Below are positions 26,080 through 35,272 of a stretch of 64,000 nt of DNA, piece after piece; the stretch's first letter is position 1; every line of letters starts with the position of its first letter. Position numbers and translations under genes: made by a program. Under the pieces are notes generated by a model that did not search any database, had not been told where the DNA came from, and saw nothing but the letters and a program-made list of their open reading frames with translations. The DNA comes from an uncultured Caulobacteraceae bacterium. GTDB lineage: Bacteria; Pseudomonadota; Alphaproteobacteria; Caulobacterales; Caulobacteraceae. Where the stretch lies: assembly GCA_903923135.1 (NCBI GenBank), contig CAIXWN010000080.1, positions 1 through 64,000 of the forward strand, read 5' to 3'.

Positions 26080-27114
26080 TCAGCGGACCGCCATCTCCAG
26101 CGCCTTGCGGAACAGGGTCGGCGCGCCGGCCAGGGCCTCCGATAGGGGCGTCCACAGGAGCGCCGCGTCGCGGGCGCGGGTGGAGGCGGTGAGCACCCGC
26201 AAGTCCAGCGAGAAGTGTGTGAAGACGTGAGTGACAACGCCGGCCTCCCGCCATGGGCCGGCGCCTGGCGCGTGGTCGACGGCCTCCGTCGAGGGCCACG
26301 GGGCGGCGCGCCAGGGTGTGGTCGGCAGGCCCAGCATCCCGCCCAGCAGCCCCTTCGGCGGCCGACGGACCATCGCAACGGCCTGGCCATGGGTGAGGGC
26401 GAAGGCCACGCCATGGCGGCGGGGCCGCGCCCGCCGGGCCGTCTTGCGGGGATAGGTCTCGGGCGCGCCACCCGCCTCCGCCTTGCAGACGCCCGACAAG
26501 GGGCAGGCCGGACACTCCGGCGTGCGCGGCCGGCACACCGTCGCGCCCAGATCCATCAATGCCTGGGCCCAGTCGCCCGGGCGTACGGTGGTGACGAAGC
26601 GCGCCGCCAGGTCTTTCAGTTCGCCCTTGGCCCCGGGCATCGCCGACTCCACGGCGAACAGCCGGGCCATCACCCGCTCGACATTGCCATCCACCACATT
26701 GGCGGGTCGGTCGAAGGCTATGGCGGCCACCGCGGCGGCGGTATAGGCGCCCAGGCCCGGCAGGGCGCGCAGGCCCGCCTCGTCGCCGGGAAACACCCCG
26801 CCGTGCTGGATGGCCACGGCGCGGGCGCAGGCCAGAAGGTTCCGCGCTCGGGCGTAATAGCCGAGCCCCGCCCAGGCCGCCATCACCTCGTCGTCGTCGG
26901 CGGCCGCCAGGTGGGCCACCGTGGGCCAACGGCCTGTGAAGTCCAGAAAATAGCGGGTGGCGTGGGCGACGGTGGTCTGCTGCAGCATGACTTCAGACAG
27001 CCAGACGCCGTAGGAATCGGCCTGTTCCCCTTGTCGCGCGCGCCAGGGCAGGTCGCGGCGGCAGACGTCATACCAGGCGAGAAGGCGAGTGCGGATTGTA
27101 GAGACGGAGGACAT
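26080..27114 (-). CDS. mutY: A/G-specific adenine DNA glycosylase MutY
   Basis: This protein has about 344 residues. The catalytic Glu is in WLSEVMLQQT (residue 41) and the helix-hairpin-helix is followed by the essential Asp in VVDGNVER. A [4Fe-4S] cluster motif C-x6-C-x2-C-x5-C is complete (CRPRTPECPACPLSGVC). The C-terminal Nudix-like domain that reads 8-oxoguanine follows from about residue 225. It removes adenine mispaired with 8-oxoguanine. The ORF track starts 105 residues too early, running through the divergent DUF721 gene. The ATG at 27114 starts at the true N-terminal helix. Only 21 bases separate it from the divergent gene. Confidence 0.94.
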   Translation of the reverse strand: MSSVSTIRTRLLAWYDVCRRDLPWRARQGEQADSYGVWLSEVMLQQTTVAHATRYFLDFTGRWPTVAHLAAADDDEVMAAWAGLGYYARARNLLACARAVAIQHGGVFPGDEAGLRALPGLGAYTAAAVAAIAFDRPANVVDGNVERVMARLFAVESAMPGAKGELKDLAARFVTTVRPGDWAQALMDLGATVCRPRTPECPACPLSGVCKAEAGGAPETYPRKTARRARPRRHGVAFALTHGQAVAMVRRPPKGLLGGMLGLPTTPWRAAPWPSTEAVDHAPGAGPWREAGVVTHVFTHFSLDLRVLTASTRARDAALLWTPLSEALAGAPTLFRKALEMAVR

Positions 27115-27135
27115 CGCCACGGCTATACAGGCTTC

Positions 27136-27699
27136 ATGGCTCGCAGGCTCCCCAGCGCCGAGGAAACCTTCCACATCCTGTCCAGCCGGCGCACCCGCCC
27201 CATGCCGGGGCCGCCGCCGGCGGCCGGCCGCGCCCTGGTCAGGACGCTCAAGGCGCTCGAGGCCCGCTTCGGCCACGGGGCAGACGCGTTGCAGGCCCGG
27301 TGGCGCGAGATCGTCGGGCCGGAACTGGCTCGCCGTACAGAGCCCACCAGGCTGGTGAAGCCCCGCACGGGCGGAGCCGCCACGCTGGAACTGCGTGTCG
27401 AGGGCCCGTCGGCGGCGATCATCCAGCACCGCGCCTCCGACATTCTGGAGCGGGTGAACCTGTTCCTGGGCGCCGGGGCGGTCGCGAGGCTACGCATCGT
27501 GCAGGGTCCCCTGCGCGGGCCGGCGCAACGTAGCCGACCGGGGCCCGGCGCCGCGCAGCGCCGGTTCAAGGCGCCCCTCGACGCCGCGGCTGAGCAGGCC
27601 CTGGCGAACCGCCTGAAGGGATTCGCGGACGGCCCCCTCAAGACGGCCCTGACCCGTCTGGGCCGCGAAGTGCTGCGATCAGGCCGCACCGAACTCTGA
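27136..27699 (+). CDS. DUF721 (DciA-like) domain protein
   Basis: This 187-residue basic protein is embedded in a longer artefactual ORF. The DUF721 core is at about residues 30-115 (ALVRTLKALEARFG, then WREIVGPELARRTEPTRL, then a segment with LELRVEGPSAAIIQHRASDI), and an Arg/Pro-rich linker leads to a helical C-terminal tail. DUF721 includes DciA, which loads the replicative helicase in bacteria lacking DnaC; the alphaproteobacterial members are longer and less studied. In Caulobacterales this gene commonly sits next to mutY and a DsbA-like gene (recalled). The ATG at 27136 is chosen from family length. Confidence 0.82.
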   Translation: MARRLPSAEETFHILSSRRTRPMPGPPPAAGRALVRTLKALEARFGHGADALQARWREIVGPELARRTEPTRLVKPRTGGAATLELRVEGPSAAIIQHRASDILERVNLFLGAGAVARLRIVQGPLRGPAQRSRPGPGAAQRRFKAPLDAAAEQALANRLKGFADGPLKTALTRLGREVLRSGRTEL

Positions 27700-27807
27700 C
27701 TTGCGCGACGGCAGTCGTTTGGGTCACAAACAGGCGGTCAAACGGTCGGGCCGCTCCCCTCCAGGTTCCCGACGCCGGGGACGCCAGACATTAAGGATCA
27801 CGCGCCC

Positions 27808-28434
27808 ATGCGTAAGTTCGCCGCTCTACTCGTCGGCCTCTATCTCACCGTCAGCCTCGCGGGTTGCCAGAAGGCCGCCACCAGCAACGTCACCGCCGAC
27901 GACATGACCATGGGGTCGCCCGACGCCAAGGTGACGATGATCGAATACGCCTCGGTGTCCTGTCCGCACTGCGCCCGCTTCGACATGGAGGTGTTTCCGG
28001 CCTTCAAGGCCAAGTACATCGACACCGGACAGGTTCGCTACATCGCCCGCGAGGCCCTTACGGGCGACCCGGCCATCGCCGCCGCCGGCTTCCTGACCGC
28101 CCGCTGCGCCGGCAAGGACAAGTACTTCCAGGTGGTCGACGCCATCTACCACGCCCAGCAGGAGATGTTCACCGGGGGCGAACCGCACGCGGTGCTGCTC
28201 AATATCGCCCGCTCGGCCGGAATGACGGACTCGCAGTTCGAGAGCTGCATCAAGGATGAGACCGCCCTGAGCGCGCTGAACAGTCGGTGGGAGCGCTATG
28301 TGAAGGACGACAAGATCAACGGCACGCCGACCTTCATCATCAATGGCAAGGTCTATGACAAGGGCGAGATGAGCCTGCCCGAGCTCGACGCCGCAGTGGC
28401 CGAGGCCAAAGCATCCGGAAAGACCGCGTCTTGA
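27808..28434 (+). CDS. DsbA-family thioredoxin-fold lipoprotein
   Basis: This 208-residue protein has a lipobox SLAGC (Cys20, followed by Gln21, so probably outer-membrane sorted). A thioredoxin-like domain follows with active site CPHC (Cys52-Cys55) and the cis-proline loop NGTPTFIINGK. It is a periplasmic thiol oxidase or isomerase of the DsbA/DsbG-like DUF (Thioredoxin_4) group. AAGGA lies nine bases before the ATG. Its stop overlaps the TTG start of a second DsbA-like gene by four bases. Similarity in length and in the segments KYIDTGQVR and KYIDTGKVR shows that the pair arose by duplication. Confidence 0.88.
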   Translation: MRKFAALLVGLYLTVSLAGCQKAATSNVTADDMTMGSPDAKVTMIEYASVSCPHCARFDMEVFPAFKAKYIDTGQVRYIAREALTGDPAIAAAGFLTARCAGKDKYFQVVDAIYHAQQEMFTGGEPHAVLLNIARSAGMTDSQFESCIKDETALSALNSRWERYVKDDKINGTPTFIINGKVYDKGEMSLPELDAAVAEAKASGKTAS

Positions 28435-29060
28435 AGGACGGCCTGACCCGGAGCATGCGACCGGCCCGGCGGAGCGTCCTCGCCGCCTGGGTCCTGGCTC
28501 TCGGTCTCGCGGCCGGCGGCGCGGTCTGCGCGGCCCAGGCGTCCTCGCTGGCCGAAACGTCGCTGGGCTCCCCGCGGGCTCCGGTGACGGTGATCGAATA
28601 CGCCTCTGTGGGCTGTCCGCACTGCGCGGTGTGGGCCAATGAAGTGTTTCCGGGCTTCCGGGCCAAGTACATCGACACCGGCAAGGTGCGGTTCGTGTTT
28701 CGGGAGATGCTGACCGGCAACGGCGCCCTGGCCGCGGCTGGCTTCCTCACCGCTCGCTGCGCCACGTCGGACAAGTATTTCCAGGTCGTCGACGACGTGT
28801 TCGCCCAGCAGGCCGAGCTCGGCCGCGAGGGCGTCGATGCCCTGGCGCGCATTGCGCTGCGCGCGGGGATCAGCCGCGAGCGTTTCGAGGCCTGCCTGAG
28901 AGACGAGGCGGCGCTGAAGGCGCTCAACGAGCGGACAACCGCCGACGCCAAGGCGCATGACGTCACCGGCACGCCGACCTTCTTCGTCGGCGACGAACGG
29001 CTGGACGGCGAACAGACGCTGGAGCAGCTGGACGCCGCCATTTCCCGGGCCCGTCACTAG
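28431..29060 (+). CDS. Second DsbA-family thioredoxin-fold protein, secreted
   Basis: This 209-residue protein starts at a TTG inside the previous stop region (TTGA overlap), or else at an ATG eight codons later. It has an N-terminal hydrophobic signal ([20 protein letters not shown]) without a clear lipobox, though a Cys33 is near its end. The CPHC active site is at Cys62-Cys65 and the cis-proline loop is TGTPTFFVG. It is a periplasmic disulfide oxidoreductase paralogous to its neighbour. It lies 16 bases before the smc start, so the thiol genes may feed transcription into smc. Confidence 0.85.
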   Translation: MKDGLTRSMRPARRSVLAAWVLALGLAAGGAVCAAQASSLAETSLGSPRAPVTVIEYASVGCPHCAVWANEVFPGFRAKYIDTGKVRFVFREMLTGNGALAAAGFLTARCATSDKYFQVVDDVFAQQAELGREGVDALARIALRAGISRERFEACLRDEAALKALNERTTADAKAHDVTGTPTFFVGDERLDGEQTLEQLDAAISRARH

Positions 29061-29076
29061 GCGCGAAGGGAGCGTC

Positions 29077-32000
29077 GTGCACTTTTCGCGACTTCGACTC
29101 TCCGGGTTCAAGTCCTTCGTCGACGCGACGGAATTCCACATCGAGCCGGGTCTGACCGGCATCGTCGGCCCCAACGGCTGCGGCAAGTCGAACCTGCTGG
29201 AGGCCCTGCGCTGGGTGATGGGGGCCAATTCGGCCAAGGCCATGCGCGGCGAGGGCATGGATGATGTCATTTTCTCGGGCACCGGGGCGCGGCCCGGACG
29301 CAACCACGCCGAAGTCACCCTCACCGTCGACAATTCCGCCGGCGACGCCCCGGCGCGGTTCGCGACCGAACCGGTGCTGGAGGTGCTGCGCCGCATCGAC
29401 CGCGGCGCGGGGTCGACCTACCGGATAAATGGCGTCGAGGTCCGCGCGCGGGATGTGCAGCTGCTCTTCGCCGACGCCTCGACCGGCGCCAATTCCCCGG
29501 CCCTGGTCCGCCAGGGCCAGATCTCCGAGCTTATCGCGGCCCGGCCGCAGAACCGCCGACGGATCCTGGAGGAGGCCGCTGGCGTTTCAGGGCTCTACGG
29601 CCGCCGCCACGAGGCGCAAATTCGGCTGCGCGCGGCGGAAACCAATCTGTTGAGGCTGGACGACCTGGCGCGGGAGCTGGAGAGCGGCCTCGGCCGTCTT
29701 CGCCGCGAGGCCCGCACGGCGGCGCGCTACAAGAAGCTGGCGGTGGAAATCCGCAGCCTGCAGAGCGCCGTGCTGCATGCCCGCTGGGCGGAGGCGGTGA
29801 CGGCCCGCCAGACCGCCGGCGCCGAAGCCGCCTCGGCCCACGGGGCGGCAGAATCGACAGCCCGCGCCGCAGTCCGGGCGTCGTCCGCCGCCCTTGAGGC
29901 CCAGGCCGCCCTGCCTCCGCTGCGCGAGGAGGAGACCGCGGCGGCGGCGGTGCTGCACCACCTGGCCATCGAAAAAGACCGCGTCGACCGGGCCCTCGAC
30001 AGCGCCCGGGCCGACCTGGACCGACTGAAGACCGAACTCCTGCGAATCGCCCGGGACATCGAACGCGAACGTCAGGTGGCCGCTGACGCCCAGGGCGCGC
30101 TGGCCCGACTGGCGGTTGATATCGTCCAGATCGAGTCGGAGATCGCCGCCGCGCCCGAACGGGCGCCCGAACTCGAGGCGGCTTTCCGCCTTGCGGACAC
30201 CGAACGCGCCCGCCTGGACGACGCCCTCGAGGCCGCCGCCGCCCGTCTGGCGGCCGGCCAGGCCGACGCCCGGGCTGCACGCGGGCGGCTCGAGGACGCG
30301 CGCGGACGCGCCGCACGTCTGGCCCATGCCCTGTCGCAGGCGGTGGCCGAGCGCCGCGCCCTGGGGCCGCTGAAGCCGCCGGAGATGGCGGCAGCCCTGG
30401 CCACCCTGGCGACGGCGACCCAGACCCTGAACGATGTCCGCGAGGCTCTTGAGGACGCCGAATTCAGCCGCGCCAGGGCCGCACGCGACGAGAGCGAGGC
30501 GCGCGCCACCGCGCGCGGCTGCGAGGACGAACTGGGCCGCAAGACGGCGGAGGCCCGCGGACTGGCCAGGATCACCGCCGGATCCATCTCGGGCGCCTTC
30601 CCCATCGCCCTGGACGCAGTGTCGGCCCGGGGCGGACTGGAGGCGGCGCTGGCCGCGGCGTTGGGAGATGACCTGACGGCGGCGCTGGACCCCCGCGCCG
30701 CCAGCTTCTGGGGCGGCCGCGACAGCGTCTCGCCGATCTGGCCAGCGGGAGTCACCCCCCTGGGGCCAGCCATCACCGCGCCGCCGGCCCTGGCGGCGCG
30801 CCTGGCCTTCACCGGCCTGGTCGATCGCGCCGACGGTCCGCGGCTGCAGGGCCAGTTGCCGCCAGGCGCGCGCCTCGTGTCGGCCGAGGGCGATCTGTGG
30901 CGTTGGGACGGCTTCACGGTGAAGGCCGAGGCGCCCAGGCCATCGCAGGTCCGCCTTGAGCAGAAGAGCCAACTGGCCGCGCTGGAGGCGGAGATCGCCG
31001 ATCTGCAGCCCCTGTCGACCAGAGCCCGGTCGGCCCAGGAACAGGCCGCGGCCCGGCTCGCTGCGGCAGACCATGCCGTGCGTCTGGCGCGCGCCCGGCC
31101 ACGCGACGCCGAGGCGGGTCTGGCGAGGGCGCGCGAGACGGCCGAACGCCTGGAACGCGAAGGCGCCCGGCGGGAGGCCCGGGCCGCGGCCCTCGACGAG
31201 ACTGTCTCGCGACTTCAGGCCGAATTGGCGGAGGCCGAGTTGGCCAGGACGTCGGCGGAGGCCGTCGTCGCTGCGCTTCCGGAGGACGCCCAGGGAGTCG
31301 AAGCGCTGGCGGACGCGCGTGCCAAAGCCGCCAAGGCGCGGGAAACGGCCACCGCCGCGCGTGCGGCGCTGGACCGGGAGACCGCCGTGCGCGGCGGACG
31401 GCTGCGCCGGCTGGACGCCGCGCGGCGCGATGAGGCCGACTGGAACCGCCGCGCCGAGGCCGCGAACCGCCGTCTCGGCGAGCTTGAGAACGAGCGCGCC
31501 TTCGCCCAGACGGCCCTGGAGGCGGCGCGCGACGCACCCGGCGGCATCGAGATGCGCCGGCTCAAGCTTATGGACGAGCTGACGACCGCCCAGGGCCGCA
31601 GAGCGCGGGCCGGCGACGCCCTGGCCGCCGCGGAGGCGACCCGGGCCGAGGCCGATCTGGCCGCAAAGCGGGCCGACGCCGCCGGCGCCGACGCCCGCGA
31701 GGCCCGTGCCACGGCCGAGGCCCGGCTTGAGGCCGCCGCGGTGCGCGCCGAGGAGCATGCCCAGGCCATTCGCGACGCCGCCGGCCTGGAGCCCGAGGCC
31801 CTCGGCCGACGGCTGGCGGAAGAGGCTGTAGGTCTGCCAGCCGGCGCCGCCGGCGCCGAAACCCATCTGGCCGCCCTGGAGCGCGAGCGCGACGCCCTCG
31901 GCGCGGTGAACCTTCTGGCCGAGCAGGAGGTGACAGAACTCTCCGGCCGCCTGGCCACCATGGCCGCCGAACGCGCCGATCTGTCCGGGGCCCTGGGCAA

Positions 32001-32520
32001 GCTGCGCCACGCCATCGAGACGTTGAACGCCGAGGGCCGGGAACGCCTGCTGGCGGCGTTCGAAACCATCGACGGCTATTTCCGCGATCTGTTCACAACC
32101 CTGTTCCAGGGCGGGTCTGCCGAATTGAGGCTGGTGGAGTCCGAGGACCCGCTGGAGGCCGGCCTGGAAATCCTCGCCTGCCCGCCCGGCAAGCGCATGG
32201 CGGTGATGAGCCTGATGAGCGGCGGCGAACAGGCTCTCACCGCGGTGGCCCTCATCTTCGCCGTGTTCCTGGCCAATCCCGCCCCGATCTGCGTGCTGGA
32301 CGAGGTCGACGCCCCCCTGGACGACGCCAACGTGGAGCGTTTCTGCGACCTGCTGGCGGAGATGCGCCGCCGTGCGTCGACGCGATTCCTGACCATCACC
32401 CACAATCCCCTGACGATGTCGCGCATGGACCGTCTGTTCGGCGTGACCATGCGCGAACGCGGCGTCTCGCAGCTGGTCTCGGTGGATCTGCGCCAGGCCG
32501 AAGCCCTGGCGGCGCAATAG
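29077..32520 (+). CDS. smc: Chromosome segregation ATPase SMC
   Basis: This 1147-residue SMC has an N-terminal Walker A GPNGCGKS (31-38) and Q-loop/[16 protein letters not shown], two long alanine/arginine-rich coiled coils (about 170-500 and 640-980), and a hinge between (around [18 protein letters not shown] to the segment near [11 protein letters not shown]). The C-terminal head has the ABC signature [14 protein letters not shown] and Walker [13 protein letters not shown]. It is the ATPase core of SMC-ScpAB condensin, which organises and segregates the chromosome. The start is a GTG at 29077 with GAAGGGA upstream; the ORF-track start lies inside the DsbA gene. No scpA/scpB is nearby, as is common. 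Confidence 0.96.
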   Translation: MHFSRLRLSGFKSFVDATEFHIEPGLTGIVGPNGCGKSNLLEALRWVMGANSAKAMRGEGMDDVIFSGTGARPGRNHAEVTLTVDNSAGDAPARFATEPVLEVLRRIDRGAGSTYRINGVEVRARDVQLLFADASTGANSPALVRQGQISELIAARPQNRRRILEEAAGVSGLYGRRHEAQIRLRAAETNLLRLDDLARELESGLGRLRREARTAARYKKLAVEIRSLQSAVLHARWAEAVTARQTAGAEAASAHGAAESTARAAVRASSAALEAQAALPPLREEETAAAAVLHHLAIEKDRVDRALDSARADLDRLKTELLRIARDIERERQVAADAQGALARLAVDIVQIESEIAAAPERAPELEAAFRLADTERARLDDALEAAAARLAAGQADARAARGRLEDARGRAARLAHALSQAVAERRALGPLKPPEMAAALATLATATQTLNDVREALEDAEFSRARAARDESEARATARGCEDELGRKTAEARGLARITAGSISGAFPIALDAVSARGGLEAALAAALGDDLTAALDPRAASFWGGRDSVSPIWPAGVTPLGPAITAPPALAARLAFTGLVDRADGPRLQGQLPPGARLVSAEGDLWRWDGFTVKAEAPRPSQVRLEQKSQLAALEAEIADLQPLSTRARSAQEQAAARLAAADHAVRLARARPRDAEAGLARARETAERLEREGARREARAAALDETVSRLQAELAEAELARTSAEAVVAALPEDAQGVEALADARAKAAKARETATAARAALDRETAVRGGRLRRLDAARRDEADWNRRAEAANRRLGELENERAFAQTALEAARDAPGGIEMRRLKLMDELTTAQGRRARAGDALAAAEATRAEADLAAKRADAAGADAREARATAEARLEAAAVRAEEHAQAIRDAAGLEPEALGRRLAEEAVGLPAGAAGAETHLAALERERDALGAVNLLAEQEVTELSGRLATMAAERADLSGALGKLRHAIETLNAEGRERLLAAFETIDGYFRDLFTTLFQGGSAELRLVESEDPLEAGLEILACPPGKRMAVMSLMSGGEQALTAVALIFAVFLANPAPICVLDEVDAPLDDANVERFCDLLAEMRRRASTRFLTITHNPLTMSRMDRLFGVTMRERGVSQLVSVDLRQAEALAAQ

Positions 32521-32584
32521 GCCACGACGGGCGACAAAGTTCCGAACGCAACCTACGGCCTGAGGCCCATCGCACGAGAATACG

Positions 32585-32657
32585 GTAATTATATATATTA
32601 TACAGACACTTAGTTGATGCGCGGCCAGTCTTGACGCACCGCACCCGCCTCTATAGG
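32585..32657 (+). promoter_or_regulatory. Promoter region of the ATP synthase F0 operon
   Basis: TTGACGC (32631-32637) and TCTATAGG (32650-32657), separated by 12 bases, closely follow the Caulobacter housekeeping promoter form TTGaCgS-N10-14-GCtANAwC and end 60 bases before atpI. Just upstream is an exceptionally AT-rich tract (about 32585-32615, including TTATATATATTATAC) that may be an UP-like element or a second promoter. Confidence 0.5.
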
Positions 32658-32716
32658 TTCCGCCCCGACTTCGCCGGGCCGCGGCATGGATCAAATTGGA
32701 TCGCCGGAATGATCCT

Positions 32717-33103
32717 ATGACCGCCGCGCCACCCGATCCGAAGGAGCAAAAACAACAGTCGGCGGGTCGTCACGATCCGCTGGGGCGTCTTGACCGTGAC
32801 CTCGAGGCTTTTGAGGAAAGACGCCGCAAGGCCCCATCCGCCATGGGCGTGGGCGGCGCGGCGGGCGAGGGTTATCGCGTTTTGGGCCAGATGCTCGGCG
32901 GTGTGCTGGGCGGCGTTGGTCTGGGATGGCTGGTCGATCAATTGGCCCACACCAGTCCATGGGGACTGGTCGGGGGTCTGGTGATCGGAACCGGACTGTC
33001 GATCTACTCGACGGTCCAGACGGCTTCGCGTTTCGGCGCGAAGGCGAAATCACAACCGACGGCGGTCCAACCGCCGCCGGTCGACGAAGACGACGAGGCG
33101 TAA
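32717..33103 (+). CDS. atpI: ATP synthase protein I (AtpI/AtpZ type)
   Basis: This protein of about 128 residues has a charged N-terminal tail (residues 1-50) and two membrane helices (around VLGQMLGGVLGGVGLGWLVDQL and SPWGLVGGLVIGTGLSIYST), then an acidic C-terminal tail. This is the form of the alphaproteobacterial AtpI, which aids assembly of the c-ring or ion supply for assembly. It begins the F0 gene group, 17 bases upstream of atpB. The ATG at 32717 is preferred to the TTG in the ORF track. Confidence 0.88.
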   Translation: MTAAPPDPKEQKQQSAGRHDPLGRLDRDLEAFEERRRKAPSAMGVGGAAGEGYRVLGQMLGGVLGGVGLGWLVDQLAHTSPWGLVGGLVIGTGLSIYSTVQTASRFGAKAKSQPTAVQPPPVDEDDEA

Positions 33104-33120
33104 GGGTTTAAAGAGCACCG

Positions 33121-33918
33121 ATGGCCGCAATCGAGCCGATGGAACAGTTCCTGATTCACAAGGTCGTGAATCTCCCCCCGATCCCTGTGCCGGGCCTGGG
33201 CGCCGTCGACCTGTCGATCACCAACTCCGTGTTGTTCATGCTGATCGCCGCAGGCTTGCTGAGCGCCTTCTTCTTTGCCGCGGCGCGGCGGGAGCTGGTT
33301 CCCGGCCGACTGCAGGCCGTGGCCGAAATGCTCTACGGCATGGTCGACAACGTCCTCACGGGGGGAATCATCGGCGACCGCGGCCGCCCGTTCCTGCCGA
33401 TCGTCTTCACCCTGTTCCTGCTGATCGCCATCCTCAATCTGCTGGGCCTGACGCCCGGCGGCTTCACGGTGACGTCACAGCTGGCCATCACCGGAACCCT
33501 GGCGGTTCTGACGTTTGTCATCGTGCTGGCCGTGGGCTTCGCCCGCAATGGCCTGGGCTTCTTCAAGTTGTTCTGGCCGGCCGGAATGCACCCGGCGATG
33601 AGCGCCTTTCTGATGGTGATCGAACTGATCTCGTTCCTGATCCGGCCCTTCACCCTGGCGCTGCGACTGTTCGGCAACATGCTGGGCGGCCACGTGGTGG
33701 TCTACATCTTTGCGGCATTCGTGGTGAATCTCGCCCTCTTTGGCCTCAATGGTTTCGGTCTGAACACCCTGGGGCTGCTGGGCTCGGGCCTGTCCTTCGC
33801 CATGGTTCTGGCCCTGACCGCCCTGGATCTGGTGATCGCCATCATCCAGGCCTTCGTCTGGGCGGCGCTCACCTGCGTTTACCTCAACGAGGTCGTGAAC
33901 CTCGACCACGGTCACTAA
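33121..33918 (+). CDS. atpB: ATP synthase F0 subunit a
   Basis: This 265-residue subunit has five to six membrane helices. The essential helix contains LRLFGNMLGGHVV with the conserved arginine that works with the subunit c carboxylate in proton passage. The N-terminal LPPIPVPGLGAVDLSITNSV and the C-terminal AFVWAALTCVYLNE are typical alphaproteobacterial features. It forms the stationary proton channel of F0. It is followed by atpE after 37 bases. In alphaproteobacteria the F0 genes form an operon separate from F1, which agrees with the absence of F1 genes here. Confidence 0.97.
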   Translation: MAAIEPMEQFLIHKVVNLPPIPVPGLGAVDLSITNSVLFMLIAAGLLSAFFFAAARRELVPGRLQAVAEMLYGMVDNVLTGGIIGDRGRPFLPIVFTLFLLIAILNLLGLTPGGFTVTSQLAITGTLAVLTFVIVLAVGFARNGLGFFKLFWPAGMHPAMSAFLMVIELISFLIRPFTLALRLFGNMLGGHVVVYIFAAFVVNLALFGLNGFGLNTLGLLGSGLSFAMVLALTALDLVIAIIQAFVWAALTCVYLNEVVNLDHGH

Positions 33919-33955
33919 CCCACAGAAATCAACCTACAAAAGGATCTAGACTTTC

Positions 33956-34183
33956 ATGGACGCCACAGCAGCGAAATACATCGGCGCGGGCCTTGCGATG
34001 ACCGGCCTCATCGGCTCCGGGGCCGGCCTCGGCATTCTGTTCGGCAACTATCTGCAAGCCGCCATCCGCAACCCGGCCGCCGCCGCGGGCGAGCGCACCT
34101 ATCTGTTCCTGGGCATGGCCCTGGCGGAAACCATGGGCCTCTTCGGGTTCGTGATGGGTCTGCTCATTCTCTTCAGCAAGTAG
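33956..34183 (+). CDS. atpE: ATP synthase F0 subunit c
   Basis: This 75-residue hairpin of two membrane helices has glycine-rich IGSGAGLGILFG in the first, the RNP loop, and the proton-carrying Glu58 (LAETMGLF) in the second. The subunit multimerises into the rotor ring. The pattern at the carboxylate does not show the extra ligands of sodium-type rings, so protons are the likely ion. AAAAGGA precedes the ATG. Confidence 0.97.
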   Translation: MDATAAKYIGAGLAMTGLIGSGAGLGILFGNYLQAAIRNPAAAAGERTYLFLGMALAETMGLFGFVMGLLILFSK

Positions 34184-34198
34184 TCGGCCCAACCCCAC

Positions 34199-34726
34199 AT
34201 GGCCGATCCTACACCCGCGGCCGCGGCGAGCAGCGGCGGCCTGCCGCAATTCGATTTGGCCCAGTGGCCAGGTCAGATTGTCTGGCTGCTGATCATTTTC
34301 GGCGTGCTCTATTTCCTGTTCTCGCGGGTCTTCGTGCCGGCGGTGGCGGAAACCATAGACGCCCGGGAAGACAAGATCTCCGGCGACATCGGCGACGCCC
34401 GACGGGCGCGTGACGCCGCACGGGCTGAACTGGACGCCGCCGCGGGCGAGTTGTCCGTGGCTCGGGCCCGCGCCCAGAAGGTGGCCATGGACGCCCAGAG
34501 CGAGGCCAAGGCCGCCGCCGCCGCCCGGCAGGCTGCGGAAGAAGCCCGCCTGGCGGAAACCCTGGCCGCCGCCGAGGCCCGCATCGCCGAGGCCCGCGCC
34601 GAAGCCATGAGCCATGTCCGCACCATCGCGGTCGAGACTGCCCAGGCGATGATCCACCGTCTGACCGGAGCGGAGGCATCCTCCGCCGAGGTTGAGCGGG
34701 CGATCAGCGAAGCCATCCCGTCATAA
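34199..34726 (+). CDS. ATP synthase F0 subunit b'
   Basis: This 175-residue protein has an Ala-rich N-terminal tail, one membrane helix (IVWLLIIFGVLYFLFS, about residues 28-44) and a long alanine/charged coiled coil. It is the b' stator subunit found in alphaproteobacteria and phototrophs, which pairs with b to link F0 to F1. It starts 15 bases after atpE and precedes atpF. It was called b' rather than b from its position and its slightly longer N-terminal tail. Confidence 0.93.
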   Translation: MADPTPAAAASSGGLPQFDLAQWPGQIVWLLIIFGVLYFLFSRVFVPAVAETIDAREDKISGDIGDARRARDAARAELDAAAGELSVARARAQKVAMDAQSEAKAAAAARQAAEEARLAETLAAAEARIAEARAEAMSHVRTIAVETAQAMIHRLTGAEASSAEVERAISEAIPS

Positions 34727-34749
34727 GTTACGAGCCAAGCGAGGCCACC

Positions 34750-35250
34750 GTGTCGTTTTTGTTGAATCCTCAGGACCCGCACTTCTGGACGTCGGTCGCT
34801 CTGGTCGTCTTCCTGGGGGTTCTCTGGTTCGCCAAGATTCCGGGCATGGTGGCAAAGACGCTTGATGACGCGGGCGCGAAGGTCCAGGCCCAGCTCGACG
34901 AGGCCAAGCGCCTGCGCGAGGAAGCGCAGTCCCTGCTGGCCCAGATTCAGACCCAGAAGGCCGACACCGAACGCGCGGCGGCGGAAATGCTGAAGGCGGC
35001 CCAGGCTGACGCCGACCGACTGCGCGCCGAAGCCGCCATCAAACTCGAGGACGACATCAAGCGTCGCGCCGTCATGGCCGAGCGCAAGATCGCCCTGGCT
35101 GAAAGCCAGGCTGCCGGCGAGGTCAAGGCCGCCGCCGCCGAACTGGCCGCACAGGCCGCAGAGGCCGTACTTACCGCCCGCATCACTGGAGCCACGAGCG
35201 ATCCGCTGATCGACGCCGGTCTCTCGCAGTTGAGCGTGCGGTTCTCCTGA
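34750..35250 (+). CDS. atpF: ATP synthase F0 subunit b
   Basis: This 166-residue protein starts at a GTG, with one membrane helix near residues 13-30 (VALVVFLGVLWFAKI) and a long coiled-coil stalk rich in Ala, Glu and Arg, ending in a short helical tip (DPLIDAGLSQLSVRF). It dimerises with b' as the peripheral stalk. It is the last gene of the F0 group and converges on the gluconokinase gene 22 bases away. Confidence 0.94.
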   Translation: MSFLLNPQDPHFWTSVALVVFLGVLWFAKIPGMVAKTLDDAGAKVQAQLDEAKRLREEAQSLLAQIQTQKADTERAAAEMLKAAQADADRLRAEAAIKLEDDIKRRAVMAERKIALAESQAAGEVKAAAAELAAQAAEAVLTARITGATSDPLIDAGLSQLSVRFS

Positions 35251-35272
35251 GCCCCGTCGCCCCGGGGCGAGA

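Noticed and set aside
29587-32694. 1035-residue minus-strand ORF antisense to smc
   Set aside because: It follows the third-position GC pattern of smc in mirror frame, is Gly/Arg/Gln-rich without domains, and smc itself is unmistakable.
35257-35270. Perfect palindrome TCGCCCCGGGGCGA between atpF and gluconokinase as a terminator
   Set aside because: It has no loop bases and no U-tract on either side. It may contribute to a structure, but I could not call it a terminator.
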